A DNA stretch of 30,050 nt, taken from DYGX01 sp035325905 (GTDB lineage: Bacteria > Chloroflexota > Anaerolineae > Aggregatilineales > Aggregatilineaceae). The position numbers and the translations under genes are program-made. The notes below the pieces were generated by a model. It did no database searches. It saw only the letters and a program-made list of their open reading frames with translations, and was not told the DNA's origin. The stretch spans positions 1 to 30,050 of the forward strand of contig DAOKYY010000037.1 of NCBI GenBank assembly GCA_035325905.1, written 5' to 3'. Of the stretch, positions 1 to 8,046 are shown in pieces (position 1 is the first letter of the stretch; the number at the start of each line of letters is the position of its first letter).

Positions 1-27
1 CGCTTAGCCGCTTTCCGCCGCCTTTAG

Positions 28-74
28 TAGAATCGGAACAGCGGGGCCGGGGCGTGTGGCTCGCGGCCCTTTTT
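28..74 (+). promoter_or_regulatory. Candidate malQ promoter -10 and leader hairpin
   Basis: TAGAAT at 28-33 is a 5/6 match to a sigma70 -10 box, with a weak TTAGCC 18 bp upstream (4-9). A GC hairpin follows: GGGCCG (44-49) pairs with CGGCCC (64-69), and TTTTT runs directly after it (70-74). This could be the terminator of a gene to the left of the window, or an attenuator in the malQ leader. The loop is long (14 nt), so the call is weak. Confidence 0.3.
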
Positions 75-101
75 CCTGACGCACCTGAGACGAGGACTGC
101 G

Positions 102-1634
102 ATGAGCCTGTTTAAGCGTTCCAGCGGCATTCTGCTGCACCCCACCTCGCTGCCCGGTCGCTACGGCATCGGCGACCTCGGCGACTGGGCGTACCATTTC
201 GTGAACTGGCTGGCTGCCCACGACCAGGGCATCTGGCAGGTGCTCCCGCTCGGCCCGACCAGCTACGGCGACTCGCCCTACCAGACGCTGTCCGCCTTCG
301 CCGGAAACCCGTTGCTGATCAGCCTGGACCGGCTGGTCGAGGCGGGCTGGCTGAAGGCCGAAGACCTGGCCGATGCGCCGGATTTCCCGCAGGGCCACGT
401 CGATTACGGCCCCGTGATCGAGTATCACAACGCCAAGCTGCGCCTCGCCTACGAGCGCTTCGACCACAACGGGAGCGCGCACGCGACCAAAGCCTTCGAG
501 GACTGGTGCGCGCAGAACACGCCCTGGCTGGACGATTACGCGCTGTTCATCGCGCTCAAGGGGCTGAACGCAGGCCGTCCCTGGGTCGAATGGCCGGAGC
601 CGCTCGCCCTGCGCGATCCCGGCGCGCTGGATCAGGCTCGCGCCGAGCACGCCAGCCTGATTCGCGAGCACCAGTGGCTCCAGTGGGTCTTCGACACGCA
701 GTGGAGCGCGGTCAAGCAGTACGCCAACGACAAGGGTATCCGTCTGTTCGGCGACCTGCCGATCTTCGTCGCGCACGACAGCGCCGACGTGTGGGCCAAC
801 CGCGACCTGTTCTACCTGGACGAAAAGGGCCAGCCGACCGTGATCGCGGGCGTGCCGCCGGACTATTTCAGCGAGACCGGCCAGCGCTGGGGCAACCCCC
901 TCTATCGCTGGGACCGGATGCGCGAAGACGGCTACGCCTGGTGGATCAAACGCTTCCGCGCCGTCCTGCGCACGGTCGATTTCGTGCGGATCGATCACTT
1001 CCGGGGCTTCGAGGCGTACTGGGAGATTCCCGCCGAGGAAGAGACCGCCGTCAACGGGCAGTGGATTCCCGGCCCCGGCGCGCATTTCTTCGAGGTGGTG
1101 CAGCAAGAGCTGGGCGACCTGCCGATCATCGCCGAGGACCTGGGCGTGATCACGCGCGAGGTCGAGGAGCTGCGCGAGCAGTTCGATCTGCCGGGCATGA
1201 AGGTGCTCCAGTTCGCCTGGAACAAGCCGACCAACCCCTTCCTGCCGCACAACCACGTCGTCAACTGCGTCGTCTATAGCGGCACGCACGACAACAACAC
1301 GACGCTCGGCTGGTGGCAGGAGGAGATGGACGACGGCGCCCGCGCGTTCATGAGCGATTATCTCGGCCACGAGGTGCGCGACCCGGTCTGGACGCTGATG
1401 AAGATCGGCATGCGCTCGGTGGCGCACACGTTTATCATGCCGCTGCAAGACGTGCTGGCGCTGGGGTCCGACGCGCGCATGAACACGCCCGGCCAGCCCG
1501 CCGGGAACTGGACCTGGCGCTTCACCGGGCCGCTGCTCGACCGCCGCGCGAACCCCGCGCTGGCGCACCTGACCTGGCTGTACCAGCGCCGCGCCGACCA
1601 GCAAGAAAAAGAGTACGGCGACGCGGCGCTGTAG
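102..1634 (+). CDS. malQ: 4-alpha-glucanotransferase (amylomaltase, GH77)
   Basis: Cytoplasmic enzyme that transfers alpha-1,4-glucan segments between maltodextrins and releases glucose. The protein is 510 aa, the usual size for the short GH77 type. The GH77 landmarks are all visible: SPYQTLSAFAGNP near residue 65, the long FGDLPIFVA...ADVWANRDLF block, nucleophile D298 in VRIDHFRG, acid/base E345 in IIAEDLG, and D397 in GTHDNNT. ATG 102 is chosen over the in-frame ATG 54: it has a GACGAGG ribosome site about 6 bases upstream, and the 16 extra residues of the longer form do not look like a MalQ N-terminus. The gene stands alone, 11.8 kb from the mal operon on the other strand, but serves the same pathway by rebuilding or shortening imported dextrins. 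An intrinsic terminator follows. Confidence 0.95.
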   Translation: MSLFKRSSGILLHPTSLPGRYGIGDLGDWAYHFVNWLAAHDQGIWQVLPLGPTSYGDSPYQTLSAFAGNPLLISLDRLVEAGWLKAEDLADAPDFPQGHVDYGPVIEYHNAKLRLAYERFDHNGSAHATKAFEDWCAQNTPWLDDYALFIALKGLNAGRPWVEWPEPLALRDPGALDQARAEHASLIREHQWLQWVFDTQWSAVKQYANDKGIRLFGDLPIFVAHDSADVWANRDLFYLDEKGQPTVIAGVPPDYFSETGQRWGNPLYRWDRMREDGYAWWIKRFRAVLRTVDFVRIDHFRGFEAYWEIPAEEETAVNGQWIPGPGAHFFEVVQQELGDLPIIAEDLGVITREVEELREQFDLPGMKVLQFAWNKPTNPFLPHNHVVNCVVYSGTHDNNTTLGWWQEEMDDGARAFMSDYLGHEVRDPVWTLMKIGMRSVAHTFIMPLQDVLALGSDARMNTPGQPAGNWTWRFTGPLLDRRANPALAHLTWLYQRRADQQEKEYGDAAL

Positions 1635-1675
1635 GCGCGCGGGCGAAGGCGCGCGCCCCAGCCAATCGCCATCAC

Positions 1676-1711
1676 CAGGAGCCGGGAAACCTCGGCTCCT
1701 GTTCTTTTTCT
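1676..1711 (+). terminator. Rho-independent terminator after malQ
   Basis: AGGAGCCG (1677-1684) pairs perfectly with CGGCTCCT (1693-1700), plus a closing C1676-G1701 pair and an 8-nt loop, followed by the T-rich run TTCTTTTTCT. It lies 42 bp after the malQ stop and just before the ade promoter. Confidence 0.85.
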
Positions 1712-1722
1712 ACGCGCCCGGC

Positions 1723-1752
1723 TTGTGACCGATGGCACGGCTGGCCTATAAT
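1723..1752 (+). promoter_or_regulatory. Sigma70-type promoter of adenine deaminase
   Basis: TTGTGA (1723-1728), an 18-bp spacer, then a perfect TATAAT (1747-1752). Transcription would start near 1759, giving a leader of about 40 nt with a GAGAGGAGCT ribosome site at 1781-1790. The in-frame upstream ATG at 1732 lies inside the promoter, which argues for the start at 1798. Confidence 0.7.
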
Positions 1753-1797
1753 GGTCCACCAACACGGCGCGCGACGCTGCGAGAGGAGCTTAACGGA

Positions 1798-3513
1798 ATG
1801 GATTTGACCGACCGTCTGGCGATTGCGCGGGGAGAGCGCCCCGCCGATACGCTGCTCACAAATCTCCAATTGGTGAACGTCTTCACGGGCGAAGTGTATC
1901 GCAGCGAGATCGCCATCGCCGGGACGCATATCGCCGGCGTGGGCGAGGGCTACGCGGCGCAGCAGACTCTCGACCTCGGCGGGCGCTACGTCGCGCCGGG
2001 GCTGATCGACGCGCATGTGCACATTGAGAGCAGCATGTGCACCCCGCCGGAGTTCGCCCGCGCCGTTCTGACGCACGGCGTGACGACCGTCGTCACCGAC
2101 CCGCACGAGATCGCCAACGTGCACGGGCTGGAAGGCGTGCGCTTCATGCTCAACGCCGCCAAGTACGGCCCGCTCAGTATTTACGTGATGGCCTCAAGCT
2201 GCGTCCCGGCGACGCACATGGAAACCGCCGGGGCCGCGCTCGACGCCGCCGACCTGCAAATCCTGCTGGGCAGCCGGTGGGTGCTGGGGCTGGCAGAAGT
2301 CATGAACTATCCGGCGGTCGTCTCCGGGCAGGCGGACGTGCTGACCAAGCTGGCCGCCTTCGAGGGGCGCGTGCTCGACGGACACTGCCCCGGCCTGCGC
2401 GGAGCCGATCTCAACGCCTACATCGTCGCCGGCATCCAGAGCGACCATGAGTGCACGACGGTCGAGGAAGCGCGCGAGAAACTGCGCAAGGGGATGGTGG
2501 TCTTCATCCGGCAGGCGACCAACGCGCAGAACCTGCGCCCGCTGCTGCCGCTGATCACGCCCGAAAACAGCCGCCGCCTGTGCTGGTGCACCGACGACCG
2601 CCAGCCCGCCGACCTGCTCGACGAAGGGTCGATTGACCATATGATCCGCGTCGCCATCGCCGAGGGCGGGATCGACCCCGTGACCGCGATCCGCATGGGC
2701 ACGCTCAACCCGGCGGAATACTTCCGCCTGCACGACCTCGGCGCGATCGCGCCGGGCCGCCGCGCCGATCTGTTCGTGTTCTCGGACCTGGCCGCGCCGC
2801 GCGCCGAAACCGTCTTTCGGGGCGGGCAGATCGTCGCGCAGGGCGGCAAGCTGCTGGCGTCGCTGCCCACGCCTGACGCGCACCAGCTCCCGCCCTGCGT
2901 CAACATCGACTGGCAAAACGTGGACTTTCGCATCCCGGCGCGCGGGCGGCGCCTGCGCGTGATCGGCAGCATCCCGAACCAGCTTGTGACCGAGCACCGG
3001 GTGCTGGACGCGCGCCTGGAAGATGGCTGCGCCGTGGCCGACCCGGCCCGCGACCTGCTGAAGATGGCCGTCATCGAGCGCCACCTGGCGAGCGGCAGCC
3101 TCGGCAAGGGATTCATTCAGGGGATCGGGCTGAAGCGCGGGGCCATCGCCGGGACGGTCGCGCACGATCATCATAACCTGGTCGTGATCGGCGCGGACGA
3201 CGCCAGCATGATGACGGCAGTCCGCGCCGTCGAGCGGATGGGCGGCGGGCTGGTCGCGGTCGAGGGCGAGCGCGTGCTGGCCGAGCTGCCCCTGCCGGTC
3301 GCGGGGCTGATGTCCACCGCGCCGATTGGCGACGTGCGCGCCCGGCTCGACGGCGTGCTGGCGGCGGCGCGCGACGGGCTTGGCTCGCCGCTGCACGATC
3401 CGTTCATGGCGATGGCGTTCATGGCGCTGGAGGTCATCCCCAGCCTGAAGCTGACCGACGCCGGGCTGGTGGACGTGGATCGCTTTGAGGTGGTCGATCT
3501 GTTCGTGGATTGA
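1798..3513 (+). CDS. ade: Adenine deaminase (Ade/AdeC type, amidohydrolase)
   Basis: Hydrolyses adenine to hypoxanthine and ammonia in the cytoplasm. At 571 aa it is the usual length of the bacterial Ade family. Visible features are the N-terminal beta segment with LDLGGRYVAPGLIDAHVHIESSM (first metal-binding HxH), TDPHEIANVHG, the GHCPGL motif, SDHE near residue 220, CTDDR, and LGAIAPGRRADL closing the barrel. A C-terminal lobe carries VAHDHHNLVVIG and ends in VIPSLKLTDAGLVD, both typical of Ade. ATG 1798 has a strong GAGAGGAG site and lies downstream of a good promoter. It opens a same-strand purine block: the product, hypoxanthine, fits with the transporter, xpt and guaA downstream. The 293-bp gap before the binding protein makes a separate transcript likely. 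Confidence 0.95.
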   Translation: MDLTDRLAIARGERPADTLLTNLQLVNVFTGEVYRSEIAIAGTHIAGVGEGYAAQQTLDLGGRYVAPGLIDAHVHIESSMCTPPEFARAVLTHGVTTVVTDPHEIANVHGLEGVRFMLNAAKYGPLSIYVMASSCVPATHMETAGAALDAADLQILLGSRWVLGLAEVMNYPAVVSGQADVLTKLAAFEGRVLDGHCPGLRGADLNAYIVAGIQSDHECTTVEEAREKLRKGMVVFIRQATNAQNLRPLLPLITPENSRRLCWCTDDRQPADLLDEGSIDHMIRVAIAEGGIDPVTAIRMGTLNPAEYFRLHDLGAIAPGRRADLFVFSDLAAPRAETVFRGGQIVAQGGKLLASLPTPDAHQLPPCVNIDWQNVDFRIPARGRRLRVIGSIPNQLVTEHRVLDARLEDGCAVADPARDLLKMAVIERHLASGSLGKGFIQGIGLKRGAIAGTVAHDHHNLVVIGADDASMMTAVRAVERMGGGLVAVEGERVLAELPLPVAGLMSTAPIGDVRARLDGVLAAARDGLGSPLHDPFMAMAFMALEVIPSLKLTDAGLVDVDRFEVVDLFVD

Positions 3514-3607
3514 GCGCGACGCAGCAAACAACGAGGGTTCAGCCGCGAAAGACCGCTCCAAACGGCTAGAGCGTGTTATGCACTTTACTCGGGTTCAACC
3601 GGTGTCG

Positions 3608-3622
3608 ATGTGCATGGCACAT
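3608..3622. promoter_or_regulatory. Perfect inverted repeat, possible operator
   Basis: ATGTGC-atg-GCACAT is a perfect 6+6 inverted repeat in the gap between ade and the BMP gene, about 90 bp upstream of the TTGACA box. It could be a repressor site or a small hairpin. Nothing in the sequence names the regulator. Confidence 0.25.
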
Positions 3623-3705
3623 TCTAAACCGGCCGTCGCTGCCTTACCGCTCCTTTTCGCGTTGGGCAGATCACCCGGTCCGGCTGGCAGGCCATTTGGT
3701 ACCGT

Positions 3706-3740
3706 TTGACATTTCCTTTTGCGCGCTTTTCCACTAAACT
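3706..3740 (+). promoter_or_regulatory. Candidate promoter of the purine transporter
   Basis: A perfect TTGACA stands at 3706-3711, but the best -10 (TAAACT, 3735-3740) is 23 bp away. At 17-18 bp only TTCCAC or TCCACT are found. TTTCCT (3712-3717) has the right 17-bp spacing to TAAACT but matches the -35 consensus poorly. No purine-riboswitch core was seen between 3514 and 3806. Confidence 0.3.
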
Positions 3741-3806
3741 GAAATCATCCGGCGTGTTGCGCGTCGCGTGCCTTAACCAAAGTTATGCAGTTTTGAGGAG
3801 ATGCGT

Positions 3807-5054
3807 ATGTTCAGAAAACTGTCAGTGCTCGGCCTGTTGCTGGCGGTTGCGCTCGGAGGCTTCGCCACCACCGCGCCCGCCGTCGCGCAGGATGATGGGA
3901 TCGTTTTCGGCGTCATTCTCGTCGGCCCCAAAGATGACCACGGCTGGAGCGAGGCGCACTACACCGCCGGCCAGTACGTCGAGGAAAAGCTGCCGGGCGC
4001 CCGCATGATCGCGCTCGAAAGCCTCAACTCGGCGGACCGCCCTGAGACGACGCTCGACCAGGTGGTCGAAGACATGGTCAACCAGGGCGCCGAGCTGATC
4101 CTGACCACTTCCGCCGACTTCGAAGTCGACACCACGAGCGTAGCCGCGCTGTACCCGGACGTGACGTTCATCAACGTCTCGGGCGACGACGCGCTGTGGG
4201 GCATCGCGACCGACAACCTCGGCAACTTCATGGGCCAGATGGAATACGGCAAGATGATCGCTGGCTGCGCCGCCGCGCTGAAGACGCAGACCGGGTCGAT
4301 CGCTTATCTCGGCCCGCTGATCGATCCTGAGACGACCCGCCTGGTCAACTCGACCTATCTCGGCGCGCGCTACTGCTACGAGAACTATCGCGGCCTGAAC
4401 CCGGACGATCTCAAGTTCCAGGTGCGGTGGATCGGCTTCTGGTTCAACATCCCTGGCGTCACGCTGGACCCGACCGAGGTCGTCAACGGCTTCTTCGATA
4501 GCGGCGCGGACGTGGTGATCTCCGGCATCGACACGACGGAAGGCATCGTCGTAGCCGGTCAGCGCGCGGCGCAGGGCCAGGCCGTGTGGGCCGTCCCGTA
4601 TGACTTCGAGGGCGGCTGCGCCGAAGCCCCGGACATCTGCCTCGGCGTGCCCTACTTCCATTGGGGTCCGCTCTACGTCCAGACCGTCCAGCAGGTGATG
4701 GACGGGACGTGGGAGCCGTCATGGATCTGGGCCGGGCCGGACTGGGACGACATCAATAACCCCGAGACGACCACGGTCGGCTTCGTCTACGGCGACGGCC
4801 TGACCGACGAGGAGAAGGCGACGCTGGACGAGTTCATCGCCGGGCTGGCTGCCGGTGCGAAGGGCGAGGAAGGCGGCCTGAACCTCTACACCGGCCCGCT
4901 GACCTTCCAGGATGGCTCGGTCTACCTGGAAGACGGCCAGGTCGCCACCGAGAAGCAGATCTGGTTCGCGGCGTCGAACGCCGACGAGGCGACCACGCCC
5001 GACGAGGTCAATCCGCCGCAGCTTTTGGCGGGCATCGAGGGCACCAGCCAGTAA
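3807..5054 (+). CDS. BMP-family ABC transporter substrate-binding protein (purine nucleoside/base type)
   Basis: Exported receptor that delivers a ligand to the permeases encoded downstream. The PnrA/BMP-like fold is suggested by IVFGVILVGPKDDHGWSEAHY at the mature N-terminus, VNQGAELILTTSADF, and the NVSGDD and IDTTEGIVV segments. The family mostly binds purine nucleosides. A signal peptide is clear: FRK, a hydrophobic core, then APAVAQ before DDG. There is no lipobox cysteine, so the protein is probably released or held by another means. ATG 3807 is preferred to ATG 3801, because GAGGAG (3795-3800) touches 3801 but is 6 nt from 3807. The product is then 415 aa. The gene is separated from the ATPase by a hairpin that may uncouple expression, a common way to make more binding protein than membrane parts. 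Confidence 0.9.
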   Translation: MFRKLSVLGLLLAVALGGFATTAPAVAQDDGIVFGVILVGPKDDHGWSEAHYTAGQYVEEKLPGARMIALESLNSADRPETTLDQVVEDMVNQGAELILTTSADFEVDTTSVAALYPDVTFINVSGDDALWGIATDNLGNFMGQMEYGKMIAGCAAALKTQTGSIAYLGPLIDPETTRLVNSTYLGARYCYENYRGLNPDDLKFQVRWIGFWFNIPGVTLDPTEVVNGFFDSGADVVISGIDTTEGIVVAGQRAAQGQAVWAVPYDFEGGCAEAPDICLGVPYFHWGPLYVQTVQQVMDGTWEPSWIWAGPDWDDINNPETTTVGFVYGDGLTDEEKATLDEFIAGLAAGAKGEEGGLNLYTGPLTFQDGSVYLEDGQVATEKQIWFAASNADEATTPDEVNPPQLLAGIEGTSQ

Positions 5055-5073
5055 GTCACAAGCGATAGACTTA

Positions 5074-5105
5074 GGGGAGAGGGGGAATTGCCCCTCTCCT
5101 TGCTT
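5074..5105 (+). terminator. Hairpin with T-rich tail after the binding-protein gene
   Basis: GGAGAGGGG (5076-5084) pairs perfectly with CCCCTCTCC (5091-5099) around GAATTG; two G-U pairs can extend it. The tail (TTGCTTT) is only moderately T-rich. It sits 20 bp after the BMP-gene stop, so partial termination that leaves the ATPase and permeases weakly expressed is plausible. Confidence 0.6.
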
Positions 5106-5130
5106 TCCCGCCGGTTCGCAGCGGCAGCGA

Positions 5131-5158
5131 AGCGGTTAGCCTTTAGCAGTTAGCGATT
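5131..5158 (+). repeat. Heptanucleotide repeat, AGCNNTT x4
   Basis: Four consecutive 7-base units AGCGGTT, AGCCTTT, AGCAGTT, AGCGATT. Part of a dispersed intergenic repeat family with exact 7-base phasing, seen also at 5249-5289, 16900-16937, 17013-17030 and 29982-30009. Confidence 0.75.
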
Positions 5159-5248
5159 CGCGACAGGCAAGATCAGCCAGCACAGCCCTGAGTGCACGCC
5201 GTAGCGAGTTCCCAGAGTTACCGGGCGCGTGCCATACCTGCATCCTGC

Positions 5249-5289
5249 GCTTTTCGCTCTTGCTAACCGCGAACGGCTAACCGCCTAAG
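5249..5289 (-). repeat. Heptanucleotide repeat, inverted orientation
   Basis: GC(T/G/C) recurs at 5249, 5256, 5262, 5269, 5276 and 5283, spaced 7 bases with one 6-base step. The core is GCTAACC-GCGAACG-GCTAACC, the complement-strand form of the array at 5131. The two arrays point towards each other about 90 bp apart. The array ends 24 bp before the ATPase start codon. Confidence 0.65.
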
Positions 5290-5313
5290 ATATTGAGAGA
5301 AGCCAATAACTTC

Positions 5314-6783
5314 ATGCAGGTCGAACTCCGTAACATCAATAAAACGTTCGGACGGGTGCGGGCCAACCAGGATATCTCGCTCAATTTTGAGCCGGGTCGC
5401 ATCTACGCCATCCTCGGCGAGAATGGCGCGGGTAAAAGCACACTGATGAAGATCATGTCCGGCTACCAGTCGGCGGACAGCGGCGCGATCGTGGTCGACG
5501 GACGGGCGGTCGCCTTCAAGTCCCCGACCGACGCGATCGCGCATGGAATCGGCATGCTCTACCAGGACCCGCTCGATTTTCCGCCCTTCACCGTGCTGGA
5601 GAACTTCATCGTCGGGCGGCCGGGCGGGTTCTTCCCGGACGCGGCCTCGGCGCGCGAGTCGCTGCTGGCGCTGGCGCGTCGCTTCAACTTCCCGCTCGAT
5701 CCGGACCGTTATCTGGATATGCTGACCATCGGCGAGCGCCAGCAGCTTGAAATTCTGCGACTGCTGTCGCTCAACGTGCGCGCGCTGATCCTCGACGAGC
5801 CGACAACCGGCATTTCCGCCGGGCAGAAAACGGCGCTGTTCAACGTGCTCAAGTCGCTGGCGCGCGACGAAGGGATGACGATTATCCTCGTCTCGCACAA
5901 GCTCGAAGACGTGATGGAGCTGTGCGACGAGGCGTATGTGCTGCGGCGGGGCAAATACGTCGGGCGAGCAGATATTCCGTGCGCCATCGGGACGCTGGTC
6001 GGGCTGATGTTCGGCAAAGATGTCAGCCGCCAGGAGCGCCCGCCGGTCCGTCACGGCGACCCGGTGCTGGCGCTGGACGGCGTGTGCCTGTCCAGCCGCC
6101 GGTTGACCGTGCACGACGTTTCGCTGACGGTTCGCGCCGGGGAAGTGATCGGTCTGGCGGGGCTGGACGGCAGCGGCCAGGCGGAGTTCATCCGCTCGTG
6201 CGCCGGGCTGCTCACGCCGGAGCGCGGCACGATCAAGCTGTGCGATCTGGACCTGACGCACGCCTCGTATCACCGCGTGGCGCAGGCCGGAGTCGCGTTT
6301 TTGCCCGCGGGTCGCCTGGAAGAAGGGCTGATCCGGGGGATGACGCTGGTGCAGCATTTCGCGCTGACCATGCCTGGCAAAGAGCCGTGGGTCAACTGGC
6401 TGCACGCTTACCAGACGACCTCGGAGCGTATCCGCGCGTTCAACGTGAAGGGGCGGCCCAACAGCCCGATCCAGACGCTGTCGGGCGGCAACCAGCAGCG
6501 GTTCGCGCTGTCCCTGCTGCCGCAGCGGTTGAAGGTCTTGCTGCTGGAGCACCCCACGCGCGGCCTGGACGTGGAAAGCGCGCTCTACATCTGGGAGCAG
6601 CTTCTCCAGCGGCGGGCCGATGGCACCGCGATCGTCTTCATCTCCGCCGAGCTGGACGAGATCGTCGCCTACAGCGATCGCATCCTGGTCTTCTTCGGCG
6701 GGCGCGTCACGCTCGTCGACGACCCGGCAGACATGAACACGACCCGGCTCGGCGAGCTGATTGGAGGCAAGCTGGCGTCATGA
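5314..6783 (+). CDS. Two-domain ABC transporter ATPase (BMP/sugar-type, purine transport)
   Basis: Cytoplasmic motor for the transporter, 489 aa, with two nucleotide-binding domains in one chain. The first has Walker A GENGAGKST (35-43, K41), signature LTIGERQQ (137-144), Walker B ILDEPTT (D161, E162) and switch SHKLED. The second has a Walker A relic GLDGSGQAEF (from 283) without lysine, an intact LSGGNQQ (389-395) and EHPTRGLD (412-419) instead of a catalytic DE. In the closed dimer one complete ATP site and one dead site result; this asymmetry is known for the BMP-type ATPases. ATG 5314 has GAGAGAAG upstream; the in-frame TTG 5293 is less likely. The stop overlaps the next start as ATGA, so translation is coupled to the first permease. 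Confidence 0.92.
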   Translation: MQVELRNINKTFGRVRANQDISLNFEPGRIYAILGENGAGKSTLMKIMSGYQSADSGAIVVDGRAVAFKSPTDAIAHGIGMLYQDPLDFPPFTVLENFIVGRPGGFFPDAASARESLLALARRFNFPLDPDRYLDMLTIGERQQLEILRLLSLNVRALILDEPTTGISAGQKTALFNVLKSLARDEGMTIILVSHKLEDVMELCDEAYVLRRGKYVGRADIPCAIGTLVGLMFGKDVSRQERPPVRHGDPVLALDGVCLSSRRLTVHDVSLTVRAGEVIGLAGLDGSGQAEFIRSCAGLLTPERGTIKLCDLDLTHASYHRVAQAGVAFLPAGRLEEGLIRGMTLVQHFALTMPGKEPWVNWLHAYQTTSERIRAFNVKGRPNSPIQTLSGGNQQRFALSLLPQRLKVLLLEHPTRGLDVESALYIWEQLLQRRADGTAIVFISAELDEIVAYSDRILVFFGGRVTLVDDPADMNTTRLGELIGGKLAS

Positions 6784-8000
6784 CGACTCTCCCGGAGCGC
6801 ACCACCGCCGCGCCCGCGCCGCCAGCCAGCGCCACCCCCGGCCGCGCGCTGATGTGGCGCTGGATCATCGACCTGATTCCGACGCTGCTCACGCCGTTCG
6901 TCGGGATCGCCGCCGCGCTGGGGCTGGTAGTCCTGATCCTCCAGTGGCAAGGGGCCGAGCCGCGCCTGGCGTGGGATTTTCTCTACGACGGGACGCTCGC
7001 CACCGCCGCCGAGCGCGCCGACCTGGTGTCATACTGGATGCCGCTGGCAATCACCGCCTTCGGCCTGGTGCTAACCTATAACGCCGGGCTGTGGAACATC
7101 GGCGTCGAGGGGCAGGTCATCGCGGGCGCCATCGGCGCGACCTGGGCCGCGCGGTTGTTCGCGGAGGGCGAGGGCTGGCAGGCCGGGATCAAGCCGCTCG
7201 GACACGGCTGGGTGTTGCTGCTGTGCTTCGTCTTCGCGGCGCTGGCGGGCGGGCTGTGGGCGACGGTCGCCGCCGTGCTGAAGACGCGCGGCGGCGTCAA
7301 CGAGATCTTCGGTGGCGTGGCGCTCAACTTCATTATTCAAACGTTCAATATGTACCTGGTCTCGAACGGCGGCCCCTGGCAGCCGGTCGGCAGCCGGGCG
7401 ACCGAGACGGCGGCTTTCCCGGAAGTCGCGCGCCTGTCGCCCTTCGGCGAGTTCCGCCACCTCAGCCTGACGCCGGTCTACATCACGACCGTCGCCTTTA
7501 TCGTGCTGGTGCTGATCATGTACGTCTCGCGCTGGGGGCTGCAACTGCGCGCGATGGGGAAGAACCTGCGCTCGGCGTTTCTGCTGGGCGTGCACACCGA
7601 GCGCAACGTGATCGTCGCGATGATGCTGTGCGGGATGCTGGCCGGGCTGGCGGGGTCGTTCCGCGTGATGGGGCCGTATATCACGCGCGCCAAGCTGACC
7701 GCCAACCCCTCCGGCGGGATCGGCTTCCTGGCGATTCTAATCGTGCTGCTGGCCGGGATGTCGGCGCTGCTAACGCCGTTCGTGTCGTTCGCCTTCGCCA
7801 TGCTGTCCAAAGGCGCGCAGAAGGTCGAGAGCGGCTTCCAGTGGAGCGATCCGCCGGTGGCAATCGACCGCTCGCTGGTCCGCGTGCTGCAATCGGCCAT
7901 CGTGCTGATGGTCGTGCTGGCGTTCGGCGTGCGCAACCGCTTCTTCCCGCCGCGCAGCGCCCAGCCCGTCACCGACGACGAAGAAGTCGCCCGGACGTAA
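6780..8000 (+). CDS. ABC transporter permease, BMP/nucleoside type (subunit 1)
   Basis: Inner-membrane channel subunit of 406 aa in the branched-chain-amino-acid/ribose permease superfamily (BPD_transp_2). About 25 residues rich in Ala, Pro and Thr precede the first membrane helix (LIPTLLTPFVGIAAALGL). Family marks are NAGLWNIGVEGQ, the EIFGGVALNFI segment, the cytoplasmic loop LQLRAMGKNLRSAFLLGVHTER and GGIGFLAILIVLLAG. The pattern of one 400-residue and one 320-residue permease is usual for BMP nucleoside systems. It begins inside the ATPase stop codon (ATGA), with GGAGG at 6763-6767. It should pair with the permease at 8047. The real substrate (nucleoside, xanthine or another purine) cannot be read from the sequence. 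Confidence 0.92.
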   Translation: MTTLPERTTAAPAPPASATPGRALMWRWIIDLIPTLLTPFVGIAAALGLVVLILQWQGAEPRLAWDFLYDGTLATAAERADLVSYWMPLAITAFGLVLTYNAGLWNIGVEGQVIAGAIGATWAARLFAEGEGWQAGIKPLGHGWVLLLCFVFAALAGGLWATVAAVLKTRGGVNEIFGGVALNFIIQTFNMYLVSNGGPWQPVGSRATETAAFPEVARLSPFGEFRHLSLTPVYITTVAFIVLVLIMYVSRWGLQLRAMGKNLRSAFLLGVHTERNVIVAMMLCGMLAGLAGSFRVMGPYITRAKLTANPSGGIGFLAILIVLLAGMSALLTPFVSFAFAMLSKGAQKVESGFQWSDPPVAIDRSLVRVLQSAIVLMVVLAFGVRNRFFPPRSAQPVTDDEEVART

Positions 8001-8046
8001 CGGGCCGCCGGGCCGCCACCGAGGGAACGAGGAAAGTGAACCGCCA

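Noticed and set aside
24..1604. 526-aa minus-strand frame opposite malQ
   Set aside because: Same kind of shadow; no recognisable domain, and malQ on plus has all its catalytic motifs.
1732..1797. Upstream ATG of ade
   Set aside because: It lies inside the promoter (before the TATAAT box) and so cannot be in the mRNA made from it.
3514..3806. Purine riboswitch before the BMP gene
   Set aside because: I looked for the conserved loop and junction sequences and saw none.
5131..5289. CRISPR array
   Set aside because: The units are 7 bases with no unique spacers and no cas genes nearby.
5293..5313. TTG start for the ABC ATPase
   Set aside because: ATG 5314 gives the usual family N-terminus and places GAGAGAAG at an acceptable distance; the TTG would use that site as coding sequence.
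5922..6779. Upstream extension of the first permease frame
   Set aside because: It lies entirely within the ATPase gene in another frame; the ATGA overlap at 6780 gives the proper start.
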